From positions 434,001-498,000 of the forward strand of contig NC_010676.1 in assembly GCF_000020125.1 (NCBI RefSeq): 64,000 bases of DNA, written 5' to 3'. The stretch's first letter is position 1; the number at the start of each line of letters is the position of its first letter. Made by a program: the position numbers and the translations under genes. Positions 41,363-49,860 of this stretch are shown here, one piece after another. The DNA comes from Paraburkholderia phytofirmans PsJN. GTDB lineage: Bacteria; Pseudomonadota; Gammaproteobacteria; Burkholderiales; Burkholderiaceae. The notes beneath the pieces are model-generated. The model made no database searches. It saw only the letters and a program-made list of their open reading frames with translations, and was not told the origin of the DNA.

Positions 41363-42135
41363 ATACCGTGACCAACCTCAGTGAACCTATCGTCAGCATT
41401 CGCGGACTGACGAAGTCGTTTGGCTCGCATACCGTGCTCAATGGCATTGACTTCGATATTCAACCGCAACAGGTTGTGGTGGTGATCGGTCCGAGCGGCT
41501 CGGGCAAGAGTACGTTTCTGCGCTGCTGCAACGGGCTCGAGCAGGCGGAGGGCGGTACGATCGATATCTGCGGGCATCGGCTGGTCGATCAGGGGGAGAT
41601 GCTCAAGGAGCGCTCGTTGAACGAGTTGCGCACCGAAGTCGGCATGGTGTTTCAGTCGTTCAATCTGTTTCCACATCTGTCGGTGCTCCATAACATTACG
41701 GTCGGCCCGCGCATGTTGCGAGGCGCCAGCAAGGCTGAGGCTGAAGCGGCCGCGCTCGCGTTGCTGGAGAAAGTCGGACTTGCGCACAAGGCGCATGTGA
41801 TGCCGGCGAGCTTGTCGGGCGGTCAGAAGCAACGCGTTGCGATCGCCCGTGCGCTAGCCATGCAGCCGCGCGTAATGCTGTTCGACGAGCCGACTTCGGC
41901 GCTCGATCCCGAGCTAGTCGGCGAAGTGCTGCAGGTGATGAAGTTGCTCGCGAGCGAGGGCATGACGATGGTGGTCGTCACGCACGAAATGGGTTTCGCG
42001 AAAGAAGTCGCCGACGTAGTCGTGGTGATGGACGGCGGCGTGATCGTCGAAGCAGGTCCACCGGCAGAGATTTTCTCCGCGCCTTCGCAGCCACGCACGC
42101 GAGCTTTCTTGCAGGCGGTGTTGTCGCGCGCATGA
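41359..42135 (+). CDS. ABC transporter ATP-binding protein, polar amino acid type
   Basis: This 258-residue ATPase is of the GlnQ/HisP type: Walker [18 protein letters not shown]-loop [12 protein letters not shown], signature [16 protein letters not shown], Walker [15 protein letters not shown] and H-switch VVVTHEMGF. It should form the nucleotide-binding dimer of the importer encoded by the two preceding genes. It overlaps both neighbours by 4 bases, which indicates tight coupling with the permease and with the formimidoylglutamase. Confidence 0.94.
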
Positions 42136-43094
42136 GAGTTCCATTCGATGACAAGATGTGGGCGGGCCGCTCGGACGACGGCGAGCCCGGCGACACGCGG
42201 CGAGTTTTCAATCAGATCGTGCCGTTTGACGGTTCGCTTCGTGCCCATGGCGATACGACGGTGGTTGTTGGCTTCGGCTCCGATGAAGGAGTGCGCCGCA
42301 ATCAAGGCCGCACCGGCGCGGCGCATGCGCCGAAGGAATTGCGGCGTGCGCTGGCGGGCTTGCCCGCTAAGAATTCGATGGCGATGCTTGCCGACGCGGG
42401 CGACGTTGCGTGCGACGACGGCGACCTCGAAGGCGCGCAAGCCGAATTGGCAAACGTGATTAGCGAGGTGCTGGCGAGCGGAGGCCGGCCCTTGGTATTC
42501 GGTGGCGGGCATGAGGTGGCGTGGGCAACGTATTGTGGATTGGTTTTGCATCAACATCGGCGTGAGGCTGACGAATCCGCTACGCCTCGCAAACTGCTCA
42601 TCATTAACTTCGACGCGCACTTCGACCTGCGCCAGAAGCGTCCCGCGAACTCGGGCACGCCGTTCGACCAGATCGCGAACGACTGCGCGGAGCGCCGCGT
42701 GCCATTCAATTACGTCTGCTTCGGTATCAGCGATCTGGGCAACACGGCTTCGCTGTTCGTGCACGCGCAGCGTCTCGGCGTTCGCTACGCACTCGACGTC
42801 GACATGCAGGAAACGCAACTGCCGCTACGCTTGCAAGAGCTCGATCTGATGCTGGACGAAGCGGACGATGTCTATCTGACCATCGATCTCGACGTGCTTC
42901 CCGCGGCCACCGCGCCGGGCGTCTCGGCGCCTGCGGCGCTGGGCGTGCCTCTCTTCGTGGTCGAGGAGATGGTGCGACGTGTCCGTGGCTCGGGCAAGCT
43001 GCGCGCGGCGGATATCGCGGAGTACAACCCGTCGCTCGATCAGGACAGGCGCACCGCGAGGGCGGCGGCGCGCTTGGCTTACCGCTTGCTCTGA
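42132..43094 (+). CDS. hutG: Formimidoylglutamase (ureohydrolase family)
   Basis: This 320-residue manganese enzyme of the arginase/agmatinase superfamily fits formimidoylglutamase, which hydrolyses N-formimidoyl-L-glutamate to glutamate and formamide in histidine breakdown. Metal ligands are visible in [20 protein letters not shown] and [14 protein letters not shown]. The N-terminal region [20 protein letters not shown] is typical of HutG. It overlaps the ABC ATPase gene by 4 bases. The rest of the hut pathway (hutH, hutU, hutI) is absent from the window. Another ureohydrolase substrate cannot be excluded. Confidence 0.82.
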
Positions 43095-43237
43095 GAACGC
43101 ATCTGTCTGGCGGCAACCGGCGGTCAGGTGGGTGCCGCGACCCGGAAATGGGTGTCGGACCGGCCGCATTGCGCCGCCCGTGCAGGCGTAAGAGCAGATG
43201 CAGCAACACTGTATTCAAACCAACCAGCCTTGACGCT

Positions 43238-43252
43238 GTGCGTATGCACATA
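43238..43252. promoter_or_regulatory. MarR operator copy 1
   Basis: GTGCGTATGCACATA lies 13 bp before the ATG of the first marR gene. The core TGTGC-GTAT-GCACA is an inverted repeat. Two further copies of the same 15-bp element lie at 43733 (inverted) and 44260. Confidence 0.68.
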
Positions 43253-43265
43253 TAGACTCCACCAC

Positions 43266-43688
43266 ATGAACCGTCCCATCTCCTACGACGAATGCAACTG
43301 CTTCGCGCTGCGCCAGGCGGCCCGGCACGTCACGCAAATCTACGAACGCCACCTCGGCGAGGTAGGCCTGACGGCTGCGCAGTTCACGATTCTCGCCAAA
43401 CTCGCGCGCGTGCCGAATCTGCCCATGGTGGATCTGGCGGACGCGATGGTGATGGAACGCACCACGCTGGTTCGCGCCATGAAACCGTTGCAGCGTGACG
43501 GTCTGGTGGCGGCCGAAGCGGCGGAGCACGACGGCCGCACATTCCTGTTCAGCCTGACGAAAAAGGGCGAAACCACGTTCGATCAGGCTGCCATCGCCTG
43601 GCGCGCCGCGCAGGACGAGTTCGAAAAGAAGTTCGGCCACGCGCGAGCCAAAACGCTGCGCGCCGAACTCTTCAGCATCACCGGCTAG
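43266..43688 (+). CDS. MarR-family transcriptional regulator 1
   Basis: This 140-residue MarR-type winged-helix protein (FALRQAARHVTQIYERHLGE, TAAQFTILAKLA, MVDLADAMVMERTTLVRAMK, DGRTFLFSLTKKGETTFDQ) has a CNCF motif near the N-terminus that could be redox active. The ATG at 43266 has no ribosome site but sits 13 bp after a 15-bp operator-like element. It shares about half its residues with the second MarR protein just downstream, so the pair looks like a tandem duplication. It probably represses itself and the efflux operon. Confidence 0.88.
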   Translation: MNRPISYDECNCFALRQAARHVTQIYERHLGEVGLTAAQFTILAKLARVPNLPMVDLADAMVMERTTLVRAMKPLQRDGLVAAEAAEHDGRTFLFSLTKKGETTFDQAAIAWRAAQDEFEKKFGHARAKTLRAELFSITG

Positions 43689-43732
43689 TTGAGGCGTACC
43701 CGCTCGTTCCGGCGAGCATTGGTCCGCCTGCT

Positions 43733-43747
43733 TATGTGCATACGCAC
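43733..43747. promoter_or_regulatory. MarR operator copy 2 (inverted)
   Basis: TATGTGCATACGCAC is the exact reverse complement of copy 1. It ends 22 bp before the ATG of the second marR gene, just ahead of the GAGGA ribosome site. Confidence 0.68.
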
Positions 43748-43769
43748 TCACAAACGAGGAAGTGCAGCG

Positions 43770-44192
43770 ATGGAACGATTCTTCGACGACGACTGCTTTG
43801 CCATCCGCCAGGCCGCGCGCTATGTCTCGCAGATATACGACCGGCACCTGGCGAATGTCGGGCTGACCATCACGCAGTTTTCGCTGCTGGGACGGCTCAA
43901 ACGCACCGGCCCCATGACGATGAAGCAACTGGCTGAAACCATGCGCATGGAACGCACCACCCTGGTCCGAACGATCCAGCCGCTGCGCCGCAACGGTCTG
44001 GTGTCGAGCGAGGCGCTCGGCGCCGACGCGCGCGCGCTGACGATCGCGCTCACGCTGGCAGGCGAAGAGCGTCTCAAGGCCGGCGGTGAACATTGGCATG
44101 CCGCGCAAGCCGAATTCGAGCATCGTTTCGGCGAACGGCGCGCGGCGGCCTTGCGAGGCGAGTTGTTCGCCATCACACGGGATTCAATCTGA
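43770..44192 (+). CDS. MarR-family transcriptional regulator 2
   Basis: This 140-residue MarR-type regulator (FAIRQAARYVSQIYDRHLAN, TITQFSLLGRLK, TMKQLAETMRMERTTLVRTI, ALTIALTLAGEERLKAGGEH) is paralogous to the preceding gene. GAGGA (43756-43760) serves the ATG at 43770; a longer in-frame reading back to 43689 is not needed. It lies directly upstream of the emrA-like gene and carries its own copy of the shared operator. It probably responds to a substrate of the pump. Confidence 0.88.
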   Translation: MERFFDDDCFAIRQAARYVSQIYDRHLANVGLTITQFSLLGRLKRTGPMTMKQLAETMRMERTTLVRTIQPLRRNGLVSSEALGADARALTIALTLAGEERLKAGGEHWHAAQAEFEHRFGERRAAALRGELFAITRDSI

Positions 44193-44259
44193 AGTCGCGG
44201 CTACGGCTACGGCGACGCACGGCCGGCGCGATCCGCGCGCTTTTTTTTCAACGCAACGA

Positions 44260-44274
44260 GTGCATACGCACATA
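44260..44274. promoter_or_regulatory. MarR operator copy 3
   Basis: GTGCATACGCACATA ends 8 bp before the ATG of the emrA-like gene. It differs from copy 1 only by two central bases. Because no ribosome site separates it from the ATG, bound repressor would cover the start region. Confidence 0.68.
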
Positions 44275-44282
44275 TCGACATC

Positions 44283-45383
44283 ATGTCCACTACTCCATCG
44301 ACAATCGCTCCGCCGAGCGCGGCGCAGACCGCCAAACCGGCACGTCGCATTCCGTGGATGCTGCTCGCGGTCATCACGGTCCTTGCCGTGCTGGCGCTTG
44401 CGGCGTCGTACTGGTTCTTCGTCGGCCGCTTCGTCGAAACGACTGACGATGCCTATGTGGGCGGCGATGTCACCGTGATGGCGCCGAAGGTGAACGGCTT
44501 CGTTACGGACGTGCTGGTCCACGACAACCAGTTCGTCCACGCGAACGACGTGCTGATCCGGCTGGATGCGCGCGACTACGACGCGCGGCTCGCGCAGGCC
44601 ACGGCGGAAGTGCAGAGCGCACAAGCGTCGGTGACCGAACTGCAGGCGAAGAAGTCCTTGCAGCTCGCCACCATCAACGAGCAGGCCGCCGAGGTCCGCG
44701 CGTCCGGCGCCGAACTGACGCGCAGCGCCGCGGACCAGACGCGCTACCGCGAACTGGTGAAGGACGACGCGGTATCGAATCAGGTCGTCGAACGCGCGGA
44801 CGCCGATCTGACCAAAGCGCACGCGGCGGTCGATCGCAGCAGCGCGGCACTGATCGCGGCGCAACGTCAGATCGCCGTGCTCGACGCGCAGATCGGCGAC
44901 GCCGAGGCGCGCATCGCGACCGCGCAGGCCGCCCAGCGTGTCGCGGCGCTGAACGTGGAGTACACGACGATTCGCTCGCCCATTGACGGCTATGTCGGCA
45001 ATCGCACGGCGCGTGTCGGCCTGCTGGCGAACACCGGCGTATCGCTGCTGACCGTGGTGCCGTCGAGCGGATTGTGGATCGACGCCAACTTCAAGGAAGA
45101 TCAGTTGAAGAAGATGCGCGTCGGCGACAGCGTCGATGTCGATCTCGACGCATCGAGCACGCCGATTCACGGCGTGGTGGAAAGTCTGGCGCCGGCCACT
45201 GGCGCGACGTTCAGCGTGCTGCCCGCGGAGAACGCCACTGGCAACTTCACGAAGATCGTGCAGCGCGTGCCGGTGCGTGTGCGGCTCGATGTGCCGAAGT
45301 CCATGCAAGGCGTGCTGCGCCCCGGCTTGTCGGCCACGGTGAAAGTGCATCTCGATAGCGGCGACACGCCGGCGCGTGGATGA
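44283..45383 (+). CDS. EmrA-like membrane fusion protein
   Basis: This 366-residue periplasmic adaptor is of the HlyD/EmrA family. One membrane anchor (about residues 22-43: IPWMLLAVITVLAVLALAAS) is followed by a lipoyl half (VETTDDAYVGGDVTVMAPKV), a helical hairpin of about 120 residues, the second lipoyl half (VEYTTIRSPIDGYVGNRTAR) and a beta-barrel domain (SGLWIDANFKEDQLKKMRVG). It links the inner-membrane EmrB-like pump to the outer-membrane channel. The stop lies just before the pump's start region. A MarR operator precedes it. It probably exports hydrophobic drugs or aromatic compounds. Confidence 0.92.
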   Translation: MSTTPSTIAPPSAAQTAKPARRIPWMLLAVITVLAVLALAASYWFFVGRFVETTDDAYVGGDVTVMAPKVNGFVTDVLVHDNQFVHANDVLIRLDARDYDARLAQATAEVQSAQASVTELQAKKSLQLATINEQAAEVRASGAELTRSAADQTRYRELVKDDAVSNQVVERADADLTKAHAAVDRSSAALIAAQRQIAVLDAQIGDAEARIATAQAAQRVAALNVEYTTIRSPIDGYVGNRTARVGLLANTGVSLLTVVPSSGLWIDANFKEDQLKKMRVGDSVDVDLDASSTPIHGVVESLAPATGATFSVLPAENATGNFTKIVQRVPVRVRLDVPKSMQGVLRPGLSATVKVHLDSGDTPARG

Positions 45384-45390
45384 GCCGATC

Positions 45391-46962
45391 ATGACTCAAG
45401 TTCTCGCCAACCCCGCCGACCTGCCGACGCGAATCAAGGTCCTGGCGTTCACGTTGATGTGCGTCGGGTTTTTCATGGCGACGCTCGATATCCAGATCGT
45501 GGCGTCGTCGCTCAAGGACATCGGCGGCGGCTTGTCCGCGAGCCAGGACGAACTCTCGTGGGTGCAGACCTCCTATCTGATCGCTGAAATTCTGGTGATC
45601 CCGATGTCCGGCTGGCTCACCCGAGTGTTTTCCACGCGCTGGGTGTTCGCGTTTTCCGCGCTCGGCTTCACGGTCACCAGCATGCTGTGCGGTCTCGCGT
45701 GGGACATCAACTCGATGATCCTGTTCCGCGGCTTGCAGGGCGCGCTCGGCGCCGCGATGATCCCGACGGTGTTCACCACCGCATTCGTGCTGTTCCCCGG
45801 CAAGCAGCGCCTGATCGCCTCGACCACCATCAGCGCGCTCGCCACGCTCGCACCGACCATTGGTCCGGTGATCGGCGGCTGGATCACGTCGCAATGGTCG
45901 TGGCACTGGCTGTTCTATCTGAACCTCGTGCCGGGCCTCGCCGTCACGCTGTTGGTGCCGAAGTACGTGCACTTCGACAACGTCGATTTGTCGCTGCTGA
46001 AGAAAGGCGATTACCTGGGCATCCTTCTTATGTCCGGTTTTCTGGGTTGCCTCGAATACGTGCTGGAGGAAGGGCCGCGCAAGAACTGGTTCGGCGATCA
46101 CGTGATCCTGACGTGCGCGTGGATCACCGCGATCTGCGGGTTTCTGTTCCTCGTCCATGCGTTCACGGCAAAAGAACCGATCGTCGATTTGCGTGCGTTG
46201 GCGATCCGCAACTTCGGTATCGGCAGTCTGCTGTCGTTCATCACCGGGATCGGGATTTTCTGCGCGGTGTTTCTGACGCCGGTGTTCCTGTCTCGTGTGC
46301 GTGGCTTCGATTCGTTGCAGATCGGCGTGGCGTTGCTGTCGGTCGGCTGTTTTCAACTGGTCGCGATGGTGGTGTATTCGGTGGTCGCGCGCTTTATCGA
46401 CATGCGGATTTTGCTGGTGTTCGGTCTCGTGCTGTTCGGCGTCGGCTGTTATCTGTATGTGCCGCTGACCAATCAATGGGGCTGGCACGAGTTGCTGATT
46501 CCGCAGGCGTTGCGCGGCATCGGCCAGCAGTTCTGCATTCCACCCATCGTGACGATGGCGCTGGGTTCGTTGCCGATGTCGAGGCTGCGTTCCGCCAGCG
46601 GCCTGTTCAATCTGATGCGTAACCTCGGCGGCGCGATCGGCATTGCGGTAAGCAGCACGATGCTCAACGACCGCCTGAACCTGCACTACGAGCGGCTCGA
46701 TGAACATCTGAACGTGGGCCGTCCGGTAGTCGAGTCGATCCTGCAGCAGCAAAGCGCGCATTTCGCCGCAGTGGGCGGCAACGTGCTGAACGCGGCCAAC
46801 GCCGGACTCGGTGAATTGCATGCGTTGCTGATGCGTGAAGCGCTCGTGCTCACGTTCTCCGACACTTTCTTCGCCTTGTCACTGTGTTTCCTGGTCGGGC
46901 TGTTCAGCGTGCTGTTCTCGCGCCCGTTCGGCAACACCGCACCGCCGCCCGATGCCCATTGA
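45391..46962 (+). CDS. EmrB/QacA-type DHA2 drug:H+ antiporter
   Basis: This 523-residue inner-membrane antiporter is of the 14-segment DHA2 group. Segment 1 carries FFMATLDIQIVASSL, and motifs SWVQTSYLIAEILVIPMSGW and FRGLQGALGAAMIPTVFTTA follow. The ATG at 45391 is taken as start because GGATGA lies 7 bases upstream; a GTG at 45376 would overlap the emrA-like gene by 8 bases. It is the energy-coupled pump of the tripartite system with the adjacent adaptor and NodT-type channel. Confidence 0.92.
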   Translation: MTQVLANPADLPTRIKVLAFTLMCVGFFMATLDIQIVASSLKDIGGGLSASQDELSWVQTSYLIAEILVIPMSGWLTRVFSTRWVFAFSALGFTVTSMLCGLAWDINSMILFRGLQGALGAAMIPTVFTTAFVLFPGKQRLIASTTISALATLAPTIGPVIGGWITSQWSWHWLFYLNLVPGLAVTLLVPKYVHFDNVDLSLLKKGDYLGILLMSGFLGCLEYVLEEGPRKNWFGDHVILTCAWITAICGFLFLVHAFTAKEPIVDLRALAIRNFGIGSLLSFITGIGIFCAVFLTPVFLSRVRGFDSLQIGVALLSVGCFQLVAMVVYSVVARFIDMRILLVFGLVLFGVGCYLYVPLTNQWGWHELLIPQALRGIGQQFCIPPIVTMALGSLPMSRLRSASGLFNLMRNLGGAIGIAVSSTMLNDRLNLHYERLDEHLNVGRPVVESILQQQSAHFAAVGGNVLNAANAGLGELHALLMREALVLTFSDTFFALSLCFLVGLFSVLFSRPFGNTAPPPDAH

Positions 46963-46972
46963 GGAACTCAAC

Positions 46973-48406
46973 ATGAAACCGATCCTTGTCAAAGTCCTGG
47001 CGAGCGCCGCCTTGCTGACGCTCGCGGCGTGCGCGGTGCAACCGGAAACGCACGCCGATTTGCCGCAAACCGTGAAGACGGTCGCGCCCGCCGCGTGGAA
47101 TGTCGACGCGCCGCAAGACAGCGTGAGCGCCAACGCGTGGTGGGACCAATTCGGCGACCCGGTCATGCATCAGCTGGTCGAATCCGTGTTGACCGGCAAT
47201 CTCGATGTGCAGGCAGCGGTGGAGCGCGTCAGGCAGGCGCAGGATCTGGCGAAGCAGAATCGCGCGGCGCTGCTGCCTGAGTTGAACGCGAGCGCGACGG
47301 CGTCCGACTCGCGTCAGAACACGCCGCCGCCGCTCGGTTATGTGCGCCAGGCCGGCGTCGGCTTGACGGCGAGCTGGACGCCCGATGTATTCGGCGGCGA
47401 ACGTCTTGCCGTGCTGGCGGCGCAGGCGCAGGTGTCGGGGCGCCAGTCGGCATTGAACGAGGTGCGCCTCGCACTCGCGGCGAATACCGCCGCAGCGTAT
47501 ATCGATCTGCGCTGGGCGCAATCGCAGTTGCAGATTCTGAGCGACAACGAGCAGATCCGCGCACGCGCTTTGAAGCTCACGCAGCAGCGGCTGCACTATG
47601 GGCTGTCGACGCAACTCGACGTCGCGCGCGCGCAGAACCAGCTCCAGGATTTGCAGGCGCAGATTCCGCGCGTGCAATCTGCGGTGCAGCATCAATTGAG
47701 TCTGATCGCGGTGTATTCGGGGCGCACGCCGGAGAGCGTCGACAGCCTGCTGCTCGCCAACGCACGCGATATTCCGGTGCCCGCGCAAAGCGTGCCGCAG
47801 ATGCTGCCTTCGGAGGCGCTTCTGCAGCGTCCCGATGTGCGTACCGCGTACGCGACGGTCGAGCAGCGCGCAGCGGAAGTGGGCGTGTCGAAAGCGCAGC
47901 GCTATCCGCAGTTCCGGCTCAATCTCGCCGACGGCCTGCTGGCCTCGTCGTACCTCGGCTTGCCGACGCTGACCGACAACCTCTTCAGCGCGGCTTTGAA
48001 CGCGACGAGCCCGATCTTCAACGCGGGCCGCATCACCGCGAATATCGACGCGAGCGAAAGCCGCATGCGCGAATCGCAACTCGGTTTGCAGCAAACCATG
48101 CTGCAAGCGCTGAAGGAAATCGAGGACAACCGCAGCGATCTGGTGAGCGGCGCGGTGCAGGTGCAACGTCTCGGCGGCGCGCTCGATGCGTCGAACCAGG
48201 CGCTGCATTTGTCGAGCGAACTGTACAAGGGCGGCGCGGCGGATTTTCTCGATGTGCTCACCGCACAGGAGGCGTATCTGCGTGACGCGGAGTCCTTGAA
48301 CCAGGCCAAGCGCGAGCATGCGCTCTCGGCGGTCGCGTTGTACCGCTCGCTCGGCGGCGGCTGGGATGTGCCCGACGCGGTCACGGCGGTGTCGTCGAGC
48401 AACTGA
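46973..48406 (+). CDS. NodT/OprM-type outer-membrane efflux lipoprotein
   Basis: This 477-residue outer-membrane factor has a lipoprotein signal (VLASAALLTLAAC) and two OEP repeats (AWWDQFGDPVMHQLVESVLT, LDVQAAVERVRQAQDLAKQN and the later LLQRPDVRTAYATVEQRAAE, RYPQFRLNLADGLL). It should form the trimeric exit channel for the EmrAB-like pump. GAGGAA lies 6 bases before the ATG, and the gene starts 10 bp after the pump's stop. The longer in-frame reading upstream lies inside the pump gene and is not used. Confidence 0.92.
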   Translation: MKPILVKVLASAALLTLAACAVQPETHADLPQTVKTVAPAAWNVDAPQDSVSANAWWDQFGDPVMHQLVESVLTGNLDVQAAVERVRQAQDLAKQNRAALLPELNASATASDSRQNTPPPLGYVRQAGVGLTASWTPDVFGGERLAVLAAQAQVSGRQSALNEVRLALAANTAAAYIDLRWAQSQLQILSDNEQIRARALKLTQQRLHYGLSTQLDVARAQNQLQDLQAQIPRVQSAVQHQLSLIAVYSGRTPESVDSLLLANARDIPVPAQSVPQMLPSEALLQRPDVRTAYATVEQRAAEVGVSKAQRYPQFRLNLADGLLASSYLGLPTLTDNLFSAALNATSPIFNAGRITANIDASESRMRESQLGLQQTMLQALKEIEDNRSDLVSGAVQVQRLGGALDASNQALHLSSELYKGGAADFLDVLTAQEAYLRDAESLNQAKREHALSAVALYRSLGGGWDVPDAVTAVSSSN

Positions 48407-48476
48407 ACGCTTGAACACGCGATCGACCGATGCACGGGCATGACCAATGTGGTGTTGAACCAACTGGAGAGAAACG

Positions 48477-49664
48477 ATGGCGAATCAACGAGAAGTAGTG
48501 ATCTGCAATCCGGTGAGAACGCCGATCGGCGCGTTCGGCGGGGCATTGAAGGAGGTGCCCGCGACTACGCTCGGCGCGGTCGCCGTGCGTGAGACGTTGC
48601 GCCGCAGCCGGCTCGACGCGGCCGAGTTGGCGTCGGTCGTGATGGGCAATGTGATTCAGGCCGGCAACAAGATGAATGCGGCGCGCCAGGCGTCGATCGG
48701 CGGCGGTGTGCCGGTGGCCGTGCCGGCGTTGACGGTCAATCGCGTATGCGGCTCGGGCGCGCAGGCGATCGCGTCGGCGGCCCAGGAAATTCTGCTAGGT
48801 TTGGGCGACGCGGCCGTGGCCGGCGGCATGGAAAACATGGACCGCGCGCCGTATCTGCTCGACGGCGGCCGCTGGGGCTACCGCATGGGCAACGCGCAGA
48901 TCCACGACAGCCTGTTGCGCGACGGCCTTAACGATGCGTTTTCCGGCGAGCATTCGGGTTGGCATACGGAAGACCTCGTCGCGCAATTCGATATCACGCG
49001 TGAAACTCAGGACCGTTGGGCCGCGCGTTCGCAGCAGCGCTTCAGCGAAGCCCAGGCGCGCGGCGATTTCGACGCCGAACTGGTTGGCGTGGAAATAGCC
49101 GGGCGCAAAGGCCCGCAGCATTTCACGCGCGATGAACAACCGCGTCCCGACACCACGGTGGAAACGCTCGCGAAACTGCGTCCGGCATTTCGCCCCGACG
49201 GCACGATCACCGCGGGCAACGCGCCCGGATTGAACAGCGGCGCAGCCGCGATGCTGGTGGCCGAGCGGGGTTTCGCGGAAGCACGCGGCATCGCGCCGCT
49301 CGCGCGTCTCGTGTCGTATGGCGTCGCCGCGGTCGAACCCGGCATGTTCGGCCTCGGTCCCGTTCCGGCGGTGCAGATGGCATTGGCGCGAGCCGGTTGG
49401 CAACTGCACGATGTCGAGCGTTTCGAGATCAACGAAGCGTTTGCCGCCGTGCCGATCGCGGTCGCGCGCAAACTCGGCATTGCGGACGAGTTGATTAACG
49501 TGCGAGGCGGCGCAATCGCGCATGGTCATCCGATCGGCGCAACGGGCGCCGTGCTGACCACGCGCCTGCTTCATTCGATGCAGCGCGATGGGATCAAACG
49601 CGGCATCGTGACGTTGTGCATTGGCGGCGGTCAGGGCATCGCGTTGGCATTGGAAATGCTGTGA
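48477..49664 (+). CDS. Acetyl-CoA acetyltransferase (thiolase)
   Basis: This 395-residue thiolase has the nucleophile Cys91 (VNRVCGSGAQAI), the active-site NEAFAAVPIA and GGAIAHGHPIGATGA motifs, and the C-terminal acid/base cysteine (VTLCIGGGQGIALAL). It condenses two acetyl-CoA to acetoacetyl-CoA or cleaves 3-ketoacyl-CoA. TGGAGAG precedes the ATG. It starts 70 bp after the efflux operon but is functionally separate. Supply of the polyhydroxybutyrate pathway or degradation of a short acid are both possible. Confidence 0.9.
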   Translation: MANQREVVICNPVRTPIGAFGGALKEVPATTLGAVAVRETLRRSRLDAAELASVVMGNVIQAGNKMNAARQASIGGGVPVAVPALTVNRVCGSGAQAIASAAQEILLGLGDAAVAGGMENMDRAPYLLDGGRWGYRMGNAQIHDSLLRDGLNDAFSGEHSGWHTEDLVAQFDITRETQDRWAARSQQRFSEAQARGDFDAELVGVEIAGRKGPQHFTRDEQPRPDTTVETLAKLRPAFRPDGTITAGNAPGLNSGAAAMLVAERGFAEARGIAPLARLVSYGVAAVEPGMFGLGPVPAVQMALARAGWQLHDVERFEINEAFAAVPIAVARKLGIADELINVRGGAIAHGHPIGATGAVLTTRLLHSMQRDGIKRGIVTLCIGGGQGIALALEML

Positions 49665-49860
49665 GTTTGAAGCGATAGCGGCAGGGTGCGTCGGCGTGCG
49701 AAATACATGTCGATGCACCTCGCCGCGAATCCCTGAAATGCGCGACGCATCAACCGTGGCGCATTTATGGGCACTAGAGTGCGGGCCTATATTTAAAGGT
49801 TTTATTCCGGCATCGGTTTCGTTTAGCATCACTGCCACTTTCACAAGAACACCACGAGAC

